Below are positions 59,501 through 64,000 of a stretch of DNA of 64,000 nt, piece by piece. Where the stretch lies: positions 3,425,195 to 3,489,194 of the forward strand of contig CM063249.1 of assembly GCA_032158295.1 (NCBI GenBank). The letters are read 5' to 3'. Source of the DNA: Pycnopodia helianthoides. Lineage: Eukaryota > Echinodermata > Asteroidea > Forcipulatida > Asteriidae. Below the pieces are notes generated by a model. That model was given only the letters and a program-made list of their open reading frames with translations, was not told the DNA's origin and made no database searches. Position numbers and translations under genes: made by a program. Every line of letters starts with the position of its first letter. Position 1 is the stretch's first letter.

Positions 59501-62500
59501 CTTGAGCTGGCTGTCTTATTCGGAGACCACTACGACTCCTTCATCACTTCTTCCAGAGATCTTGTCGGAAACATCTTCCATGCTCTTGAGGCTGAACGGT
59601 TCTCTAGTGATAGCATAACAACACATGAGCCCGGAGCTGCTGGGTCAGAGGTCAAACTACCGGATGTCATCCGGCGGAAGAGTGTCCTGCATCTGTCCAA
59701 TAGTAGAGTGGCACGCCTGGTGGTTTCAACCATTCTCAACGGAGCTAAGGAACAGGTTGTGGCAGAAGGGGGACTCCCGCCACTCCCCGGATCAACAGCG
59801 ACCGCGTCTGACTCAATGCTGCCCTCTGCTACTGAGATATCCACCGTTGGGAGGCAGATCAGCCTGCCGGAGGTGCACCCCGCGAGCCCCATTGCCAAGA
59901 GTGAAGTTATGTCCGACGGATCTCTCCAGCAGCCGAGGGGAAAGGGGAAATCCTCGTCGCACACGAGCAGCAGTCTCCTTGCAAGGGCTGTGGTCGCTGA
60001 CGCCATACGGAATGTCGTACAGGAGCTCGAAGCGGAGGAGACGCAGCGATCAGATACGAGCATTCTCGCCGAGGAAGTTGTCTGGGACGCGATCAGAAGC
60101 GTCACAAGCCAGCTCCACAGTGAGCTGTCACGGTCAGGCACGAGTGTCATCGCAGAAAGAGTGGTGTCCGATGCGATCAGAGAAGCTGCTCGGCAGCTGC
60201 GGGAGGAGAGCCCGATGCACTCCAGTACCAGCTTGCTCGCCGAGGACCTGGCGTACACGGCGATAAAGAACGCAACAAAACAGCTGCGCGTGCTCCTCCC
60301 ACAGTCGAGCTCTAGCATCATCGCAGAGGCTGTTGCGGCAGACGCTATCAAAAACGTGATGAGACAGCTGGGAGCCGATCCTCTCCGATCGAGCAGTAGT
60401 ATCATAGCACAGGCGCTTGCATCAGACGCTCTGAAAAATGCAACAAGGCATCTTGAAACCGAGCAAACTCTTCATGCACTTCACCCTCAAGTCCACACCA
60501 GTAGCAGTTTATTAGCCCAGGCTGTTACAAACAATTCCCTCCAGAAAGCTACGAGACAACTGCAGCAAGAGAATCGAGCACTTCAGCCGCACACAGACAG
60601 CAGTCTCATGGCTGAGTCTGTAACAAATGACGCCCTGGCAAACGCAGTTAGACACTTTGAAAGAATCAGCAAACTCGCACAGGCCGTCACCTGTGACACC
60701 TTGAAGAACGCCACTGCTCAGCTTCAGGCTGAAAAAAGACTACACACACCCCAGACTAGCAGCGACATACTTGCACAAGAGGTAACGCAACCACACAAAG
60801 CAAGTAGCAGCCAGTTGGCCCAAGGCATCGCCGATGATGTTCTCAAGACGGCCAAAGAGCAACTACAGACGGAACAGAGAGTCAGCAGCAGGTGCAAATC
60901 TCGTGGTTCTCGCTCTTCGAGTCCGTTCTCTCCCGAGTTTGCCCAGAGCGCGATGAACCAAACGTCTCCACAGCCAGCGCAGTGCAGTCTCAAGGCAAGA
61001 GCAGTTGTCTCAGATATAATTAAGAGGACCGCAGAATCCCCATCGCCAACAGAGGGCGGCCTTAGAACACCACCTCCCTCACCAGTGGATCACAGTGTGC
61101 AGCCGTTGAAAGATCCTCTGATTGACAGGGAAGTCGATGCTCCATTTGGAAGTGAACCCAGAAGAGAGGTTTGTAAATAAGGTTAAAGCAATCACTAATA
61201 ATAATATAATCTTCATTATACACTATCTGCAATTATTATTATGATTATGATTATATACTTCTGGTAATGAAACCAAGGATGCCTCATTACTAAACTTAAT
61301 CACTGTAGCTCGAAAACCCGAGGAAACCTGTAGACAAGGGTGCTTGCTATATGAACCAGAAACACCGGGGTTAACAGCTACTCTTCCATGATAAGTTCTG
61401 GGTTCTTTTACGTGCACTGCTGATCCCAGTACACGGCTTAATGTCACATCCGAAGGATAACAACGCACTTCTGGTAAAGTATCTTGCTCGGGGACACAAG
61501 TGCCACGACTGGGACTCGAACCCACACTCTGCTGATCAGAAACACCAGAGCTTGAGTCTGGTGCTCTTATCCTCATGGCCATTATACGACACAAGCGGCC
61601 TTTATAACAACGGTCTTATAACTTTATAAACTAATTTTCCCAATTTTGTTTACCTTAGGAAACAGATATTGCTGTACAGGCTCAGATTGCGGTCAAGTTA
61701 GTATTCAGTAGTGTCATCGCTTACTTAAACCAAGCAAAGGAGTATCCACGCGACGAAGACATGATTCATTTGAGTCAGAGCGAAGGCAAGGTTCACGACG
61801 GTCACGATTGCATCTTCACCGAAGCAGCATTCTCTTGGCCACCGTGAACGACGTGTTCCGGGAGAGCGAAACGGACCTGGCGCATCATGACCACGTCCAA
61901 GGGAGCGAGAGCGGCGAGAGCGACCTGGACGGAGAGGAGGACGACGAAGCGGACGAGATCATCGGTCTTGTCGAAAACGAGATCATAGCCGAGGAAGAGA
62001 GCGTCCACTCCCTTGCCGAATGTCTCGAGGGTTTGCCGGTCGAGGGGTTAACCTCCGTGGTGAAGAAGAACCAGGAGAAGACCATCTTCGAAGGGGCCGT
62101 CATTCCCCCAGAAGGAGCCCACGACGAGTCCGTGACGGAGAAGGTACTGTCGGTGGAAGAGCTACACGCAGACAAATCGGGCCACCTCGTTCACGACGTC
62201 AGCAACAAGTCTATCCACAGGGTTGCAGAGAGTGGGGAGTACTCCGAAGACGGCCATCGGGAGGAGGGGGCGGAAGCCAAGAGCCACCACTTCAGCAGCA
62301 TCGTTCCGATCTACCACAACCATCCGCTGAATCTGGACGAGGAGATCATCTCGCACAATCTCTCCGCCATCTCCATGAAGCCCGACAGCCACAGGAAGAT
62401 GCCGTCGGCCTACTCGGCCAACAGCCGGAACTCCTTCCGGAATGTGTTCCGACCTGACATGACCTTCTGCCAGGGCTCTGCGAAGTGCCTCAAGGATACC

Positions 62501-64000
62501 CTCGTGCAGGAGCTGTCCCATCCCCACCACGATGAGCACGACCACATCTACGGTGTCCTCGATCAGCCCGATGTGGACATCACAGAGCACCACTCAGACG
62601 AAGAATTCATGGGCACCGAGGAAACAGGCGGAGTCTGCTATTTACCTCAAAGGAAAGCATATAAGGTATATTATTCATGGTTTTATCAATTACAAGTTTA
62701 AAAGGTATACAATGCAAATTCATCACATAGTATTCAACTGAAAAACTGAAAACATTGTATGTTATAATTGTCAAAGTTAATTCAGTATAACCCCTCCACC
62801 GACACAGGTACATGAAGTCTTGGACGACGTGGTCACCGAGGAACAAGAACAAGAAGAACAGAGTAACACTGCGAGAGCAGACGAGGAGGACATTCAACAC
62901 GGCACATCTCAAGACCACAAGGATACGGTTGCAGGAGGAGATTGCACCTCACCCCATGAGGATGAAGTTGAGCCCACTGTACCAGTGTCTCGAGTGAGCA
63001 CCCGATCAGTCCGCAGTGGTAAATCAAGAGATACTCCGTGTCTCGGGAGGGAATCCGAATCCAGGAGGGGAGGTAGTCCAGCAGAGGTGGTCTCCCACAG
63101 TGAAACCAAGACCACTGACGACGGACAGCCTTCCGGGAAGGCGAGCCATTCCAGGAGTATGATTGGGGCTGTCATAAGCCGCATTAGTAGCATTTTCAGC
63201 AGGAAGCACTCTAAAATGCATACTGAGTCGAAGGGCAAGAAAGGTTCAACCGGAGCGAGCAGCAGCAGCACCCATTCCCAAGATCAGGGCAGTGCTCCGA
63301 AGACAGAAGGTAGTAAAACTGGAGAAAGCCTCCACATCACGGATGTCTCTGCCCAACACCTCAATACCGTCAATCAAGTCAATGTTCTTGCCTTGGAAAG
63401 CACCAGAACTACTGAGGACACAACAACTGCTTCATATGACACTAAGGGAGATGAAGAAAACCCGATACTATCGAAGCAACAAACAGAAGATGTAGATGAA
63501 ACAAGCTTACGAACTAATGAAGACAAGAGCCAGAAAGTCAAACAAGGAGAGATCGATGCCGTACAACCAGAAGCAAAGGAACAGGAAAACCCACCTCGGG
63601 TTGGACCCAGTCTCCCAGAAAAAATAGACAAAGCGCCAGCATCTCTGATGACTGTGGACGATAAGAGCACAGTAGAGAAAAAGGTCAAGTCGAAAGTGAA
63701 GATGGAAGCCACTAAAGACGACGTTAACGAGGAGACCGAAGAGCCAGGGCGATCCAAAAGCAAGACTCTGCCAAAGACGGACGAAGAACCGGCGAAAACG
63801 ACAGCAGTCAGGGCCGAGGTCAAACCGAATTTGACTCGAAACAAAAGCAGCTTTGAAAAGAGGCAGCGCGGCAAGAAGAAAAAGTCCAAGTCTGGCAGTG
63901 ACGTAAGTAAAGCTTTCAATAATTCTATAGTGTGTATAGGTTCTCGCCTTATTCACTGTTAACTTGAACGAGAAAATTGAAAGTGAGGTCTCGATATGAG
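50303..64000 (+). CDS. FSIP2: FSIP2 (fibrous sheath-interacting protein 2), 5' part, thirteen exons, cut by window end
   Basis: FSIP2 is a very large (about 6,900 residues in human) scaffold of the sperm tail that binds AKAP4 in the mammalian fibrous sheath. Coding exons: 50303-50536, 51066-51224, 51349-51438, 52947-53080, 54175-54316, 55266-55376, 56320-56467, 56939-57070, 58232-58374, 59182-59341, 59484-61168, 61659-62665, 62808-63902. Together they give about 1,747 residues. All junction phases agree. The first three exons carry the diagnostic conserved N-terminus: LPMIPAPKGK, YTTGLGEK, LNSQYRCLHDPHLKTHY, VVCTLKEFNEYHQYL. Exons 4-8 are charged, predicted coiled coil. Exon 11 is a tandem array of amphipathic helices. 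Exons 12-13 are acidic, Ser/Lys-rich and probably disordered. Exon 12 shows one frame switch. A donor at 63903 leads out of the window. Identity rests on the N-terminus; the rest follows by splicing continuity. Confidence 0.88.
51066..51224 (+). CDS. FSIP2: FSIP2 exon 2
   Basis: Residues 79-131, phase 0 both sides. Contains LNSQYRCLHDPHLKTHY and VKKKFITQEGK, the most conserved stretch of the FSIP2 N-terminus. The acceptor is TTATTTCCACAG and the donor is GGAAAG|GTAGAG. Confidence 0.9.
51349..51438 (+). CDS. FSIP2: FSIP2 exon 3
   Basis: Thirty codons: VVCTLKEFNEYHQYLKRIH, then IEKLAHGRKRT. The VCTL+E.N.Y.QYL pattern matches vertebrate FSIP2. The acceptor is TTTGAACCAG and the donor is AGAACA|GTAAGT. 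Confidence 0.9.
52947..53080 (+). CDS. FSIP2: FSIP2 exon 4 (charged helix)
   Basis: Residues 162-205: AERERRDRERQRQEW, then HDKHLVDVQIRRRKLLKEQH. An Arg/Glu/Gln-rich single helix or coiled coil. The acceptor is CCGTCACAG, the donor is CATCAATG|GTAAAG, and phase 2 joins exon 5. Confidence 0.8.
53723..54110 (+). mobile_element. Family A MITE, copy 7
   Basis: Both ends intact, TTAA on each side. Lies in FSIP2 intron 4, 64 bp before the exon 5 splice acceptor, so it overlaps the branch-point region. Confidence 0.9.
54175..54316 (+). CDS. FSIP2: FSIP2 exon 5 (coiled coil)
   Basis: One base plus 47 codons: LTQRLEEDAMKHLRLLKEMQ, then AKHCIEEARGKLERETKRN. The acceptor is TGTCTGTCGCAG and the donor is ATGGAG|GTATGG. 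A 388-bp MITE ends 64 bp upstream of this exon. Confidence 0.82.
54715..54930 (-). mobile_element. tRNA-Leu-type SINE
   Basis: 'aaaccatctcagctccctta' through 'gaagagaagcaacaatatta' to 'cgaacccacaccccgatgac'. Intron 5 of FSIP2. Ends against a gggcccaattt-type repeat. Confidence 0.65.
55266..55376 (+). CDS. FSIP2: FSIP2 exon 6 (basic coiled coil)
   Basis: Thirty-seven codons, phase 0: ELIKRAKKRKKQTEDERKHA, then ELLKCYRMGLKDRRQLK. The acceptor is TTTCAACCATTAG and the donor is CTCAAG|GTAAAG. Confidence 0.82.
55458..55602. mobile_element. Palindromic element with 'gataagactagtcttatc' core
   Basis: Ends GGGGCCGATTTCACAAA / TTTTGTGAAATCGACCCC, with the internal self-complementary blocks 'agataagactagtcttatct' and 'taggactagtccta'. 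About 145 bp, in FSIP2 intron 6. Confidence 0.75.
56320..56467 (+). CDS. FSIP2: FSIP2 exon 7 (coiled coil)
   Basis: Forty-nine codons plus one base: LEDQWNRHKRIRDKRLVDD, then KRKKQSEAQIEQNIRTREE. The acceptor is GTCTACGTGCAG and the donor is CAGCTTT|GTGAGT. Confidence 0.82.
56939..57070 (+). CDS. FSIP2: FSIP2 exon 8 (coiled coil)
   Basis: STFQHIRDTGAAQLQQQEAK, then IRARLEKKLKIVRDLLEQRR. The acceptor chosen is CGCTATTTTAG at 56938, because it alone keeps phase 1; the nearby ATTCCAG would break the frame. The donor is ACAGACAG|GTAGGC. Confidence 0.8.
57254..57390. mobile_element. Short palindromic element, copy 2
   Basis: 'ttggccgccatcgttggtga' to 'aaagatggtggtcaatgacg', same internal order as 48695-48832. 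Confidence 0.75.
58232..58374 (+). CDS. FSIP2: FSIP2 exon 9
   Basis: Starts with a basic patch (GGRRRRHHARHG) and continues YSTWAVDYALERIKLSP, then GVWKFDERMLL. The acceptor is GCTCCAACGCAG and the donor is CTTCTT|GTAAGG. Phase 1 in, phase 0 out. Confidence 0.8.
58395..59135. mobile_element. LINE-derived 3' sequences
   Basis: Non-coding T-rich sequence ending 'acattgaattgaattgag' (59115-59135), a short tandem tail typical of LINE 3' ends. An inverted AT-rich end lies at 58400-58440. FSIP2 intron 9. Confidence 0.45.
59182..59341 (+). CDS. FSIP2: FSIP2 exon 10 (acidic, disordered)
   Basis: Fifty-three codons plus one base. Thr/Pro-rich start, then an acidic end (DILEEVDEDDLDTEITEDQ). The acceptor is CTTTGCCTTAG and the donor is GATCAAG|GTATTA. 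Coding status rests on open frame, phase agreement and composition. Confidence 0.75.
59484..61168 (+). CDS. FSIP2: FSIP2 exon 11: large exon with tandem amphipathic helices
   Basis: 561 codons with no stop. From 59708 to 61039 about thirteen helical units occur, spaced mostly 28-36 residues, for example LARAVVADAIRNVVQEL, LAEEVVWDAIRSVTSQL, IAERVVSDAIREAARQL, IAEAVAADAIKNVMRQL, LAQAVTNNSLQKATRQL. Each is preceded by a Ser/Thr-rich linker (TSSSL, SSSSI). The helices have a hydrophobic face spaced as in PKA RII-anchoring helices. The acceptor is CAATCCTTGCAG and the donor is AGAGAG|GTTTGT. The acidic C-terminal linker is Pro-rich. Confidence 0.85.
59708..61039 (+). repeat. Protein-level tandem repeat: about 13 AKAP-like helices in FSIP2
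   Basis: The units align at the consensus [LI]AxxVxxDAIxxAxxQL. One unit near 60770 is degenerate, and DNA-level identity between units is modest, so this is an old, selected protein repeat rather than a fresh minisatellite. Confidence 0.85.
61265..61605 (-). mobile_element. tRNA-derived SINE
   Basis: 'cgaaaacccgaggaaacctg' body and tRNA-like part 'gactgggactcgaacccaca ... cttatcctcatggcca'. FSIP2 intron 11, 54 bp before exon 12. Confidence 0.65.
61659..62665 (+). CDS. FSIP2: FSIP2 exon 12, with one frame switch
   Basis: The acceptor is TTTACCTTAG and the donor is TATAAG|GTATAT; both match phase 0 neighbours. The 1,007 bp are one base short of whole codons. The 5' part reads ETDIAVQAQIAVKLVFSSVI, then AYLNQAKEYPRDED, and stops at 61845-61847. 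The 3' part reads in another frame: SRLHLHRSSILLATVNDVFR, then a long acidic stretch (SESGESDLDGEEDDEADEII) and His-rich segments. Both frames are open only between 61714 and 61844, so a base is missing there or a weak 89-nt intron (61692-61780) is spliced out. Confidence 0.7.
62808..63902 (+). CDS. FSIP2: FSIP2 exon 13: Ser/Lys/Glu-rich, disordered
   Basis: 365 codons, phase 0 both sides, starting VHEVLDDVVTEEQEQEEQSN. Composition is polar, with mixed charge and Ser-rich patches (GASSSSTHS) and a basic end (RQRGKKKKSKSGSD). One short hydrophobic helix, SMIGAVISRISSIFSRK, occurs near the middle. The acceptor is CACCGACACAG and the donor is AGTGAC|GTAAGT, so the gene continues beyond the window. 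Confidence 0.8.

Noticed and set aside
59530..60405. Minus-strand ORF of 291 codons
   Set aside because: Antisense shadow of FSIP2 exon 11; the plus strand has correct splice phases and conserved repeats.
61692..61780. An 89-nt intron as the explanation of the FSIP2 exon 12 frame switch
   Set aside because: Donor GCG|GTCAAG is acceptable, but the acceptor (GAGTCAGAG) has no pyrimidine tract, and it would remove a good repeat unit. Kept only as an alternative.

Overview
The window is nuclear DNA of an animal. Genes are split into short exons with GT-AG introns and separated by dense, young-looking non-autonomous transposons and tRNA-derived SINEs. The gene content (an SLC43A3-like transporter, TANGO2 and the sperm-tail gene FSIP2), the tRNA-Leu-like SINEs with a body of the type 'gaagagaagcaattatag', and the palindromic repeats point to a marine deuterostome. 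I think an echinoderm, probably a sea star, but that is an impression from repeat style and I could not search.

Three protein-coding genes can be assembled exon by exon, with splice sites and codon phases that agree. (1) About 2.8-19.9 kb, minus strand: a complete SLC43 (major facilitator) transporter of ten coding exons, about 772 residues. The loop between helices 6 and 7 is enlarged by a 13-residue tandem repeat. (2) About 34.4-42.1 kb, minus strand: a complete seven-exon TANGO2 (NRDE family), about 280 residues. Exon 2 carries an apparent one-base deletion, and the 3' end of the last coding exon has been amplified into a 63-bp minisatellite. (3) About 50.3 kb to the right edge, plus strand: the first thirteen coding exons of FSIP2, a giant sperm-flagellum scaffold, running off the window. 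Its large exon 11 holds about a dozen tandem amphipathic helices that resemble PKA-RII anchoring helices of AKAPs.

TANGO2 and FSIP2 are divergent, about 8.2 kb apart. SLC43 and TANGO2 lie on the same strand, about 14.5 kb apart. I found no convincing conserved exon in the 19.9-34.4 kb or 42.1-50.3 kb gaps. They hold MITE-like elements bounded by TTAAAGG...CCTTTAA, fold-back elements, SINEs, LINE tails and minisatellites. No RNA gene, CRISPR array or intact transposase was recognised. The three genes have no evident shared pathway: a membrane transporter, an organelle/heme-related housekeeping protein and a sperm-tail scaffold. The most novel item is the repeated anchoring-helix array in FSIP2.
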